Shown here: positions 1 through 5,611 of the stretch, piece after piece | How positions within the stretch are numbered: position 1 is the first letter of the stretch | How the letters are laid out: each line of letters begins with the position of its first letter | NCBI GenBank assembly: GCA_026396355.1 | Contig: JAPLWY010000049.1 | Location: forward strand, 1 to 11,173 | Direction: 5' to 3' | Source: Microcaldota archaeon | GTDB lineage: Archaea > Micrarchaeota > Micrarchaeia > Anstonellales > Anstonellaceae | DNA: 11,173 nt | Program-made: the position numbers and the translations under genes | The notes under the pieces: generated by a model | Databases searched by the model: none | Told to the model about the DNA's origin: nothing | What the model saw: only the letters and a program-made list of their open reading frames with translations

Positions 1-1
1 G

Positions 2-964
2 GATTCTGCAGTGAAGGAATACACTGAGCTTGTGAAACGATATTTCATGACAAGGTGCGTGCCTGCAAAGGACAACAAGTTCTCGGGGCTCCACGGTGCT
101 TTCTGGTCAGGGGGAAGCTTTGTCTATGTGCCGGCAGGAGTGAAAGTGAAGATGCCGCTTCAGATTTATTTCATGATGAATTACCCTGGCTTTGGGCAGA
201 TGGAGCATACTGTGATTGTTGCGGAAGAGGGCGCGCAGGTGCATTACATTGAAGGCTGCTCTGCGCCGCATTACACCAAAGACTCTCTGCACTCTGCCGT
301 GGTGGAAGTTTATGTCGGCAGGGGAGCGCGCGTGCGCTATACCTCGATACAGAACTGGAGCAAGAATGTTTACAACCTCAATACGAAAAGGGCGATGGTC
401 TCTGAAAACGGGGTAATGGAATGGGTGAGCGGCACGCTGGGCTCAGGCACCACCATGCTTTACCCTTGCAGCATGCTTTTGGGGAAAGGGGCGCACGCGG
501 AGCACCTCTCGATTGCGCTTGCCGGCGCCGGGCAGGTGAAGGACACTGGCGCAAAAGTGCTCCACATGGCGCCGAATACCTCGAGCAGGGTGGTTTCGAA
601 AAGCATCTGCCAGGGAGGCGGGGTGGCGCGCTACCGCGGCTTGGTGCATGTTGGAAAGGGTTGTTTTGGAGTAAAGTCGAATGTGAGATGTGACAGCATA
701 ATTGCAGATTCAAAGTCAACTGCTGAAACGATACCGAGAATTGATATTTTCTCCTCTGACGCAAAAATAGAGCACGAGGCAACGGTTGGCAAGATATCTG
801 ACGAGCAGCTGTTCTACCTTATGAGCAGGGGGATTGATGCGAACGAGGCGGTTTCGTTGATTGTGCGCGGATTCATCGAGCCTATTGTGAAGGAGCTTCC
901 GCTCGAGTATGCGGTTGAGATGAACAGGCTGGTCGAGATGGAAATGGAAGATTCGGTTGGTTAG
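2..964 (+). CDS. sufB: SufB, Fe-S cluster assembly scaffold (3' part; N-terminus cut by window edge)
   Basis: SufB is the core scaffold subunit of the SufBC(2)D complex, which builds Fe-S clusters in the cytoplasm. The reading frame is open to the left edge, and the residues before the apparent GTG at 11 already match the family, so that GTG is internal and the true start lies upstream. About 320 residues are visible of the usual 450-470. Family signatures include LHGAFWSGGSFVYVP, VHYIEGCSAP, QNWSKNVYNL, a conserved Cys in NVRCDS (codon 689-691) and the IEHEATVGKISDEQLFYL block with Glu770, His773 and Glu776 (nucleotide positions). The Cys and the Glu/His/Glu group match residues implicated in cluster assembly in bacterial SufB. 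No frame break is seen. The stop abuts the sufD start with no spacer, so the two are likely co-transcribed and translationally coupled. SufC is expected upstream. Confidence 0.96.
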   Translation, partial: DSAVKEYTELVKRYFMTRCVPAKDNKFSGLHGAFWSGGSFVYVPAGVKVKMPLQIYFMMNYPGFGQMEHTVIVAEEGAQVHYIEGCSAPHYTKDSLHSAVVEVYVGRGARVRYTSIQNWSKNVYNLNTKRAMVSENGVMEWVSGTLGSGTTMLYPCSMLLGKGAHAEHLSIALAGAGQVKDTGAKVLHMAPNTSSRVVSKSICQGGGVARYRGLVHVGKGCFGVKSNVRCDSIIADSKSTAETIPRIDIFSSDAKIEHEATVGKISDEQLFYLMSRGIDANEAVSLIVRGFIEPIVKELPLEYAVEMNRLVEMEMEDSVG

Positions 965-1744
965 ATGGCTCTTAAGAAAATCAAAACTGCAAGTGGTGCT
1001 GATGCGCAAGTGCATAAGTTCAGCAGCAGCAAGAAGCAGACTTTGTTTTTGGAAAGTAAGAAGGGGGAGCGGCGAGTAATCAAGGTGGAAGATTTTGCTG
1101 GGGCAGAAGTTGTGATTGTGAACAGTGCGCAAGCTGGAGAAAAAAACCTTTTCAAAATTGAGGTTGAATTGGGCAAAAATTCGTCGCTTAAGCTGTTGGT
1201 GTGCAATTTTGGAAGGGGAGAAACGAGGAGTGAGTGCACAATTTTGCAGAAGGGGGAGAACAGCCGCTGCGAGCATTATGAGATTGCGCTGATTGGGGAA
1301 GAAACGAGGCTGAAGGTGCAAAGTGCGCATACGCACTTGGCGAGCGGCACATATTCGCGCTCTGAGTTCCGCTATGCTGCTGCGGGGCGCGCAGCCATTG
1401 AGACAGTCGGTGAAGTTGTGCTTTCAAAAGCTGCAAAAAACTCTAATGCGCGCCTGACAGCAAAGGGGATGCTGCTTTCACGGGATGCGTCGGTGAAATT
1501 GAGCCCGCAGCTTCGCGTGCAGAACAAGGATGTGGCAGCAGGGCATGGCGCGGCTGTGGCGCCATTCTCAAATGAGGAGATGTTCTACCTTGGCGCGCGC
1601 GGGATTGAGGAGCGCGAGGCGCGCTCGCTCGTGCTTTTGGGGTTTTTGCAGTCTGCCTGCATTGCTGGCAAGATGGAGAAAACACTTTTGGGAAAATTGA
1701 GTGAGTTGCTTGAGAGGAAGATGGGTGAGATTGATGGCATTTGA
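965..1744 (+). CDS. sufD: SufD, partner scaffold subunit of the SufBCD complex (short form)
   Basis: SufD is a SufB paralogue that pairs with SufB to form the Fe-S assembly interface. The 259-residue protein is short compared with bacterial SufD (about 420) because it lacks most of the N-terminal region, as many archaeal versions do. The middle is a repetitive beta-helix. The C-terminal family block runs LSPQLRVQNKDVAAGHG, then FSNEEMFYLGARGIEEREA, then VLLGFLQ. The His in AAGHGAAV sits where SufD keeps its cluster-assembly histidine, and the Glu-His-Glu set of SufB is absent, which separates the two paralogues. The ATG follows the sufB stop directly. Its 3' end overlaps the sufS start by 11 bases. 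A generic SufB/D-family label would also be correct; I favour SufD from its place beside a full SufB. Confidence 0.9.
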   Translation: MALKKIKTASGADAQVHKFSSSKKQTLFLESKKGERRVIKVEDFAGAEVVIVNSAQAGEKNLFKIEVELGKNSSLKLLVCNFGRGETRSECTILQKGENSRCEHYEIALIGEETRLKVQSAHTHLASGTYSRSEFRYAAAGRAAIETVGEVVLSKAAKNSNARLTAKGMLLSRDASVKLSPQLRVQNKDVAAGHGAAVAPFSNEEMFYLGARGIEEREARSLVLLGFLQSACIAGKMEKTLLGKLSELLERKMGEIDGI

Positions 1745-2669
1745 CGTTGAGGCGCTGAGAGAGGATTTCCCGTACCTGAAGCAAAAGAAGACTGGAAAAA
1801 CGATTGCTTACCTGGACAATGCTGCGACTACGCAAAAACCATTGACAGTGATTGAGGTAATTTCTGATTATTACAGCCAAGCAAATGCCAACCCTCACCG
1901 CGGAGGCAATGCGCTTGTGGCAGAGGCAACTGAAAAATACGAGAATGCGCGCAAGCGCGTGGCAAAGTTCATAGGCGCAAGGCAGGATGAGATAATATTC
2001 ACAAAAAATGCTACTGAATCGCTTAATTTGGTGGCGAGGATGGCTGGAAAGCCTGGAGAAAGAGTGCTTCTTTCGCAGATGGAGCACCATTCGAATATTG
2101 TGCCTTGGCAGCTTGCAGGCGCAAGGCTGGAGTTTGTTGAGCTGGACGAGGAGATGAAAATTGACTTGCAGGATGCAAAGGAAAAACTGGCAAAGGGGCA
2201 GTCGCATGTCTTCTCGTTTGCGCATGCCTCCAATGTGCTGGGCTGCGTGAATGATGCGCAGAAACTTTGCAGGATGGCGCGCGATGAGGGCGCGCTTTCC
2301 TGTGTTGATGCTGCGCAGTCAGTGCCGCACATGAAAGTGGATGTGGCAGAGATTGGCTGTGATTTTTTGGCTTTTTCAGGTCATAAAATGCTGGGACCGG
2401 ATGGCTTGGGCGTGCTTTACATCAGAAGAGAGATTGCGCAAGCGCTTGCGCCTGTTTTTGGCGGTGGTGGAGCGATAGAGAAAGTGGGCTGGAAAAAAAG
2501 CTCGCTGGCAAAGCCGCCCCACAAATTCGAGCCTGGGACGCAGAATTCTGCTGGTGCGATTGGGCTTTCTGCTGCAATGGATTATTTGGAAAAAGTTGGC
2601 TGGAAAAATATTGGGAAGCATAGTGGGGAGGATTGTTTCTTTCAATGTGGGGAAAGCGCATGCGCATGA
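1734..2669 (+). CDS. sufS: SufS cysteine desulfurase, N-terminal part; frame broken near 2620-2630
   Basis: SufS is a PLP enzyme that takes sulfur from cysteine as an enzyme-bound persulfide for the Suf machinery. The start is ATG 1734, with GGTGAG at 1724-1729 upstream; the frame is open further left but lies inside sufD. From this start I see YLDNAATTQKP (27-37), QMEHHSNIVPW (115-125), VDAAQS with Asp192, and SGHKMLGPDG with the PLP lysine Lys218. FEPGTQ and AMDYLEKVGWKNIGKH follow. After about residue 297 the family match stops and the frame runs to an unrelated tail ending at 2669. The genuine C-terminus resumes in another frame (2626-2853). From SufS lengths of about 405 residues I estimate a loss of about 35 codons. 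As written, the product would lack the catalytic cysteine and could not work. Confidence 0.92.
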   Translation: MAFDVEALREDFPYLKQKKTGKTIAYLDNAATTQKPLTVIEVISDYYSQANANPHRGGNALVAEATEKYENARKRVAKFIGARQDEIIFTKNATESLNLVARMAGKPGERVLLSQMEHHSNIVPWQLAGARLEFVELDEEMKIDLQDAKEKLAKGQSHVFSFAHASNVLGCVNDAQKLCRMARDEGALSCVDAAQSVPHMKVDVAEIGCDFLAFSGHKMLGPDGLGVLYIRREIAQALAPVFGGGGAIEKVGWKKSSLAKPPHKFEPGTQNSAGAIGLSAAMDYLEKVGWKNIGKHSGEDCFFQCGESACA

Positions 2670-2853
2670 TGTCGGGCAGGTTGCGTCTGATGTAGGAGTG
2701 ATGGTGCGGGCAGGGCATCATTGCGCGCAGCCCTTGATGGAAATGCTTGGAGAGGCAGCAACCGTGAGGGCAAGCTTTTACATTTACAATACAGAAGAGG
2801 AAGCTGGAAGGCTGGCAAAAGCAGTGAAGCGCGCAAGCGAATTGCTTGGGTGA
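2626..2853 (+). pseudogene. sufS: SufS C-terminal fragment in a shifted frame, with the catalytic cysteine
   Basis: This is the rest of SufS, read one base out of step with the N-terminal part. It begins around GRIVSFNV and holds HDVGQVASDVGVMVRAGHH. The active-site Cys of GHHCAQP is encoded at 2722-2724. STVRASFY-type sequence follows (here ATVRASFYIYNTEEE), then the final helix ending in ASELLG. There is no sensible start codon or ribosome binding site of its own. Together with 1734-2630 it would give about 372 residues, against about 405 for the family, so a block between the small-domain entry helix and the IVSFN strand is absent. The stop TGA (2851-2853) overlaps the GGGTGA ribosome binding site of the next gene. 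A real frameshifted gene and an assembly deletion both fit; I favour the deletion. Confidence 0.9.
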
Positions 2854-2857
2854 AAGA

Positions 2858-3271
2858 ATGGTTGATGAGAGTATGTATAGGGAGAATATCCTGGACCACT
2901 ACAAGCGCCCCAGGAACAGGGGAAAGCTGGCGCATGCAAGCTGCTGCGCTGAGGGAGACAACCCTTTTTGCGGGGATGAAATTTCGTTTTGCATAAAGGC
3001 AGGGAAGGGCGGCAAACTGGAAGAAGTGAAGTTTGACGGGCACGCGTGCGCAATATGCGTTGCGTCCGCTTCGATTCTTAGTGAAGAAGTGAGCGGGAAG
3101 AAACTTTCCGATGCGCGCGCATGCTCCAAGGAAAAGCTGCTTTCGCTTTTGGGAATTGACCCGGACCCAACCAGGCTCAAGTGTGCGCTTTTGCCCTTGA
3201 AAGTGATGAAGCTTGCGATTTACAAGCATCTTGGGAAGAAAATGAGTAAAGAGGACGAGGATTTGGTCTAG
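2858..3271 (+). CDS. sufU: SufU/IscU-type Fe-S scaffold or sulfur-transfer protein
   Basis: This protein belongs to the NifU N-terminal-like (IscU/SufU) family, which receives sulfur from the cysteine desulfurase. The start is ATG 2858, 4 bases after the sufS stop, with GGGTGA at 2848-2853; this gives 137 residues. It opens with the family start YRENILDHYKRPRN. The three metal/sulfur cysteines are Cys38 (in NPFCGDE, with Asp40), Cys64 (in HACAIC, before VASASIL) and Cys109 (in RLKCALLPLK). The residue before Cys109 is Lys, as in SufU, not the His of IscU. The extra loop of about 20 residues that Bacillus-type SufU carries between the second and third Cys is missing. Eight cysteines in total is more than usual. 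Position after sufBDS supports a role as partner of SufS. Confidence 0.88.
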   Translation: MVDESMYRENILDHYKRPRNRGKLAHASCCAEGDNPFCGDEISFCIKAGKGGKLEEVKFDGHACAICVASASILSEEVSGKKLSDARACSKEKLLSLLGIDPDPTRLKCALLPLKVMKLAIYKHLGKKMSKEDEDLV

Positions 3272-3279
3272 GTGAGGCT

Positions 3280-4125
3280 ATGATTCGTTTTGGGCCTGCA
3301 GGAATTCCGATTGAAACGCCTGGCGAGCGAAGCACTGTCGCTGGCATTGAGTATTGCGGGAAAATTGGGCTTGGCGCAATGGAAGTGGAGTTTGTCCATG
3401 GGGTGAACATGGGCGAGGAGAAGGCGCGCGCAGCTGGAGAGATTGCGCAAAAGAGCAATGTCCTGCTTTCCTGCCATGCGCCATATTACATAAACTGCTG
3501 CGCCAAGGAGCCTGCGAAAATTTCCGCAAGCGTGAAGTACATTGTTGCAACTGCCCAGGCTGCTTGGTGGCTTCAGGCTTCGCCGATTGTCATTCATCCC
3601 GGGCATTATATGGGGAGGCCTGCTGCAGAGTGCAAAAAATTGGTGAATTCTACATTTCAACGCTGTTTGGATGAGATGGAAACGCTTGGCGTGATAGGGG
3701 TTTTGCTTGGGGCTGAGCTTACTGGAAAGAAAAGCGCATATGGCTCGCTGGATGAGATTATTGGCTTGTCAGAGGACTTTGGCTTGAAGCAGGTGATGCC
3801 GGTTGTGGACTTTGCGCACTACCACGCGCGCGAAGCCAGGCTGAAAACTTTTGAGGATTATTCGCGCATCCTGGGGAAAGTCGAGTCGCATCTTGGCTCA
3901 AAGGCTGCCAAAAGCTTCCATTGCCACTTTTCAGGCATAGAAATAATCGATGCGGGCGAGAGGAGCCATCTGCCAATTTCAGTGAATTCGCCCCCGTTCG
4001 AGCCCCTTGCGCGCGCATTTGCCGAAAATGGTTGGGAAGGCAGGGTAATCTGCGAAAGCCCGCTCATCGAGAAAGACGCGCTTGAGATGCAGAAAGCCTA
4101 TCAAAAGATTGCAAAACAGGGCTGA
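3280..4125 (+). CDS. nfo: TIM-barrel AP endonuclease, endonuclease IV (family 2) type
   Basis: This 281-residue protein fits the xylose-isomerase-like TIM barrel of endonuclease IV, which cuts DNA 5' of abasic sites in base excision repair. It has the archaeal opening IRFGPAGIP and candidate metal ligands in the family order: His66 (SCHAPYYIN), His106 (VIHPGHY), Glu146 (GAELTGKK), Asp177 and His180 (VVDFAHYHAR), His214/His216 (FHCHFSG) and Glu259 (CESPL). Length matches Nfo (about 280). ATG 3280 follows a good ribosome binding site, AGGTGAGG, within 3270-3277. The gap to sufU is 8 bases, so it is probably the last gene of the suf operon. Archaeal members of this barrel family are often annotated only as sugar-phosphate isomerase-like. 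The ligand set makes the nuclease the better guess, but activity is inferred. Confidence 0.85.
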   Translation: MIRFGPAGIPIETPGERSTVAGIEYCGKIGLGAMEVEFVHGVNMGEEKARAAGEIAQKSNVLLSCHAPYYINCCAKEPAKISASVKYIVATAQAAWWLQASPIVIHPGHYMGRPAAECKKLVNSTFQRCLDEMETLGVIGVLLGAELTGKKSAYGSLDEIIGLSEDFGLKQVMPVVDFAHYHAREARLKTFEDYSRILGKVESHLGSKAAKSFHCHFSGIEIIDAGERSHLPISVNSPPFEPLARAFAENGWEGRVICESPLIEKDALEMQKAYQKIAKQG

Positions 4126-4172
4126 GCCTGAGGAGTGCGCCATTTCCAGGATAGGCTATCGGGGAATAGGCA

Positions 4173-4184
4173 CTATTTTAAACC
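4173..4184 (+). promoter_or_regulatory. Candidate TATA box for the rpo7-spt4-rps26e cluster
   Basis: CTATTTTAAACC lies in the 127-base gap between nfo and rpo7 and is the only good TATA-like stretch there. Transcription would start about 25-28 bases downstream, near 4205, giving a leader of roughly 48 bases that consists almost entirely of the hairpin at 4209-4240. The start site is inferred from spacing only. Confidence 0.5.
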
Positions 4185-4208
4185 TTCATCGGGATAAAGC
4201 GTAAATCG

Positions 4209-4240
4209 ACTTAGGAGACGGCATCTCGCCCATCCTAGGT
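4209..4240 (+). promoter_or_regulatory. Hairpin in the 5' leader of rpo7
   Basis: ACTTAGGA (4209-4216) pairs with TCCTAGGT (4233-4240) over 8 positions, with one G-U wobble. Inside, GGC (4220-4222) pairs with GCC (4228-4230) around ATCTC. The stem ends 12 bases before ATG 4253, just upstream of the GGGTG ribosome binding site (4243-4247). It is placed where it could influence translation of rpo7. It matches no RNA family I recognise, it lacks box C/D or tRNA features, and no U-run follows, so a terminator is unlikely. Confidence 0.4.
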
Positions 4241-4252
4241 TTGGGTGTCATT

Positions 4253-4636
4253 ATGTACTATGTTTTAACCTGCAAAGACAGGGTCAGGCTCCCTGCGCAA
4301 TATTTCTCGATGAAGCTTGAGGATTCGCTGACGCAGATACTGCGCGAAAAGTATGAGCGCAGGATAGACAAGGACAGCGGAATTTCCCTTGCAGTCTGGA
4401 ATGCCAAGCCTGATGGCGATGGTATAGTCATACCGGGAGACAATGCAGCGTATTACGACGTTTCCTTTGATGTATTGTCCTACCAGCCCCAGGTCAACGA
4501 GATAATCGAGAGCAGCGTCTCTGAGCTGGTTGAATTTGGGATATTCACTTCACTTGGCCCGCTGGAGGGACTGGTGCATTTGTCGCAGATGGCAAATGAC
4601 TTTTTGACCTACAACAAGTATCGACTGTCAGCATGA
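4253..4636 (+). CDS. rpoE: RNA polymerase subunit Rpo7 (RpoE, Rpb7 homologue), N-terminal part; frame broken near 4616
   Basis: Rpo7 forms the stalk of archaeal RNA polymerase with Rpo4 and helps open complex formation and RNA binding. ATG 4253 gives MYYVLTCKDRVRLP, the family N-terminus, behind GGGTG at 4243-4247. An in-frame TTG at 4241 is less likely. The RNP-like tip domain spans roughly residues 1-80 (REKYERRIDKD, GIVIPGDNAAYYDVSFD). The S1 domain begins with VSELVEFGIFTSLGPLEG and LVHLSQMANDFLTYNK (to about residue 122). The frame then gives YRLSA and stops, while the remaining S1 strands continue in another frame at 4615-4779. Against an approximately 187-residue archaeal Rpo7, about 24 codons of the S1 barrel are missing, where a VLKVGDxVRA-type strand is expected. 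As written the S1 domain is incomplete. Confidence 0.92.
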   Translation: MYYVLTCKDRVRLPAQYFSMKLEDSLTQILREKYERRIDKDSGISLAVWNAKPDGDGIVIPGDNAAYYDVSFDVLSYQPQVNEIIESSVSELVEFGIFTSLGPLEGLVHLSQMANDFLTYNKYRLSA

Positions 4637-4779
4637 AGGGCAGCATACCCGAGACCAAAATCGGGCTGACCATGAGACCGAACGGGCTTGGAAAGAACGA
4701 GTGGATTGCCGAGCCAAAGGCGGCTGACGCTGTCGAAGTCGAGAAGAAGGCAAAGAAAAAGCCTGAGAAGAAAGAATAA
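4615..4779 (+). pseudogene. rpoE: Rpo7 C-terminal fragment in a shifted frame
   Basis: Read from 4615, this frame encodes QVSTVSMKGSIPETKIGLTM and then RPNGLGKNEWI. This is the last S1 strands and the RxxxLGKxEWI signature that closes archaeal Rpo7. A 23-residue tail rich in Ala, Lys and Glu follows (AADAVEVEKKAKKKPEKKE), somewhat longer than in methanogen homologues. It has no start or ribosome binding site of its own at the right place, so it is the displaced 3' end of the gene at 4253. The two parts total 527 bases, not a multiple of three, which confirms a net frame change. The stop lies 6 bases before the spt4 start at 4786. Confidence 0.88.
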
Positions 4780-4785
4780 CTGGTG

Positions 4786-5046
4786 ATGATTGTGAAGGCT
4801 TGCAAAAACTGCCGATTCATAACTGCTGACCCGGAAAAATGCCCGCTTTGCCAGTCAGTGGAGCTGACCGAGAAGTTCTCAGGGCATCTGATCGTCCTTG
4901 ACCCGGAAAAGTCCGAGATAGCAAAAAATTCTTATGGTGAGCAAGACAAGAGGAAGAGAAAGACTGGTAAGCTGCGATTCATGCGGAAGGACAATGCCGC
5001 GCGACAAGTCGATAACTTACAGCAGGATGAACACCTATTCAACTGA
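4786..5046 (+). CDS. spt4: Spt4/RpoE'' zinc-ribbon elongation factor; normal C-terminus lost, reads into rps26e
   Basis: Spt4 pairs with Spt5 (NusG) and binds the RNA polymerase clamp as a processivity factor. MIVKACKNCRFI opens the protein. The four zinc cysteines are in CKNC and CPLC, and the signature LIVLDPEKSEIAK closes the visible domain near base 4924. Family members end some 13-15 residues later with a GKYAL-type tail, for a total of about 60. Here that tail and the stop are absent. The frame instead continues as an out-of-frame reading of rps26e to 5046, giving 86 residues whose last 40 or so look like shadow sequence. The rps26e ATG (4934) comes about ten bases after SEIAK with no ribosome binding site between, which again suggests a missing block. 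Rpo7-Spt4 adjacency is the standard archaeal order. Confidence 0.88.
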   Translation: MIVKACKNCRFITADPEKCPLCQSVELTEKFSGHLIVLDPEKSEIAKNSYGEQDKRKRKTGKLRFMRKDNAARQVDNLQQDEHLFN

Positions 5047-5227
5047 CATGAAGACTGCTGATGACGTCAAGACTTCGACTTTTGTGGAAAACCACTATTG
5101 CATATCCTGCGCAAAGTCGAAGAAAATATTCGAGAAGCTCAAGAACCGGGCTATCCGCGCAGGGGCAAAGACTGAGCGCCCGCAGCGCAATTTGTCGGAA
5201 AACTGGAATTCTGGCAAGCGCTGGTAG
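4934..5227 (+). CDS. rps26e: Ribosomal protein S26e homologue
   Basis: This is a basic 97-residue protein of the small ribosomal subunit. The SRGR-like start (VSKTRGRERL) leads into VSCDSCGRTMPRDKSI, a variable middle, and NHYCISCAKSKKIF. The CxxC pairs at residues 14-17 (CDSC) and about 57-60 (CISC) form the zinc site expected of S26e, and the spacing between them suits the family. The tail is lysine- and arginine-rich. S26e is known best from Crenarchaeota-related archaea and eukaryotes; the usual neighbours after rpo7-spt4 in many archaea are rps24e and rps27ae. ATG 4934 is used because it is the first start before the basic N-terminus. It has no visible ribosome binding site, probably because sequence just upstream is missing. 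A different zinc-ribbon ribosomal protein is possible but less likely. Confidence 0.75.
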   Translation: MVSKTRGRERLVSCDSCGRTMPRDKSITYSRMNTYSTDMKTADDVKTSTFVENHYCISCAKSKKIFEKLKNRAIRAGAKTERPQRNLSENWNSGKRW

Positions 5228-5261
5228 CCAATTAGCTTGGCGCGCCAGCGGGGGAGATTTC

Positions 5262-5549
5262 GTGGAAGAGAAGATAGTTCTGGATGAACGCGAATATGTC
5301 GGCTTGAGCTTTGCCCTGGGAAATGTCCCGCTTCTCATAATCAAGGCGAAGAAGGGCTATGTGGCATGCGGCTACATAAGCAAGGAAGCTGCCGAGAAAT
5401 TCGGCGATGTCGCAGCTTTTGTTACAGGCGTTAAGACCTTTGACGACTTCATGAAGGCAAAAATAAAGTCCTTCACGCTCTGGGCTGATGATGTTGGCAT
5501 CCGCGAGGGAATGTCAGTCAAGAAGGCACTTGAGCTGATGGACCAGTAG
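5262..5549 (+). CDS. DUF1805 domain protein
   Basis: This small protein of 95 residues belongs to the DUF1805 (YunC-like) family, whose molecular role I do not know. GTG 5262 is chosen over upstream in-frame starts because a strong GGGGGAG (5250-5256) sits 5 bases before it, and because upstream sequence would overlap rps26e. Family features are LIIKAKKGYVACGYIS, the EKFGDVAAFVTGVKTFDDF block and the C-terminal DVGIREGMSVKKALELM. That gives the family's usual length and order: a glycine/cysteine strand turn, then a GVKT motif, then a helical end. It is 34 bases after rps26e on the same strand and likely in the same transcript. Its occurrence beside translation genes may hint at a related role, but that is only context. 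Confidence 0.8.
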   Translation: MEEKIVLDEREYVGLSFALGNVPLLIIKAKKGYVACGYISKEAAEKFGDVAAFVTGVKTFDDFMKAKIKSFTLWADDVGIREGMSVKKALELMDQ

Positions 5550-5580
5550 ACGCGCACGGGGCTAGACGGCATTAAATCCA

Positions 5581-5588
5581 TTTATAAA
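5581..5588 (+). promoter_or_regulatory. TATA box with spacing for a leaderless mRNA
   Basis: TTTATAAA is centred about 27-28 bases before the ATG at 5612, which is the normal TATA-to-start distance in Archaea. There is no GGTGA-type ribosome binding site between, only an A-rich run (CCAAAAAGAAAA). Both facts point to transcription starting at or within a base or two of the start codon. Confidence 0.65.
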
Positions 5589-5611
5589 CACTTCTAATTC
5601 CAAAAAGAAAA

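Noticed and set aside
716..2225. Long minus-strand open frames over sufB, sufD and sufS (206 and 260 residues)
   Set aside because: The plus-strand genes are clear family members. The antisense frames have low-complexity, Ser/Leu/His-rich translations with no motif and result from codon bias.
2620..2640. Programmed frameshifting in sufS
   Set aside because: Slippage cannot restore about 35 missing residues, and there is no slippery heptamer or following structure that I can see.
4150..4160. GATAGGCTATC palindrome upstream of rpo7
   Set aside because: Five-base arms around one base are common by chance; there is no T-run after it and no second copy nearby.
4126..4252. A tRNA or small RNA gene in the nfo-rpo7 gap
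   Set aside because: I see no T-loop consensus, acceptor pairing or box C/D words; the only structure is the leader hairpin.
4925..5046. The 40-residue tail of Spt4 as a genuine extension
   Set aside because: It is an out-of-frame reading of rps26e, with no family support and a composition typical of a shifted frame.
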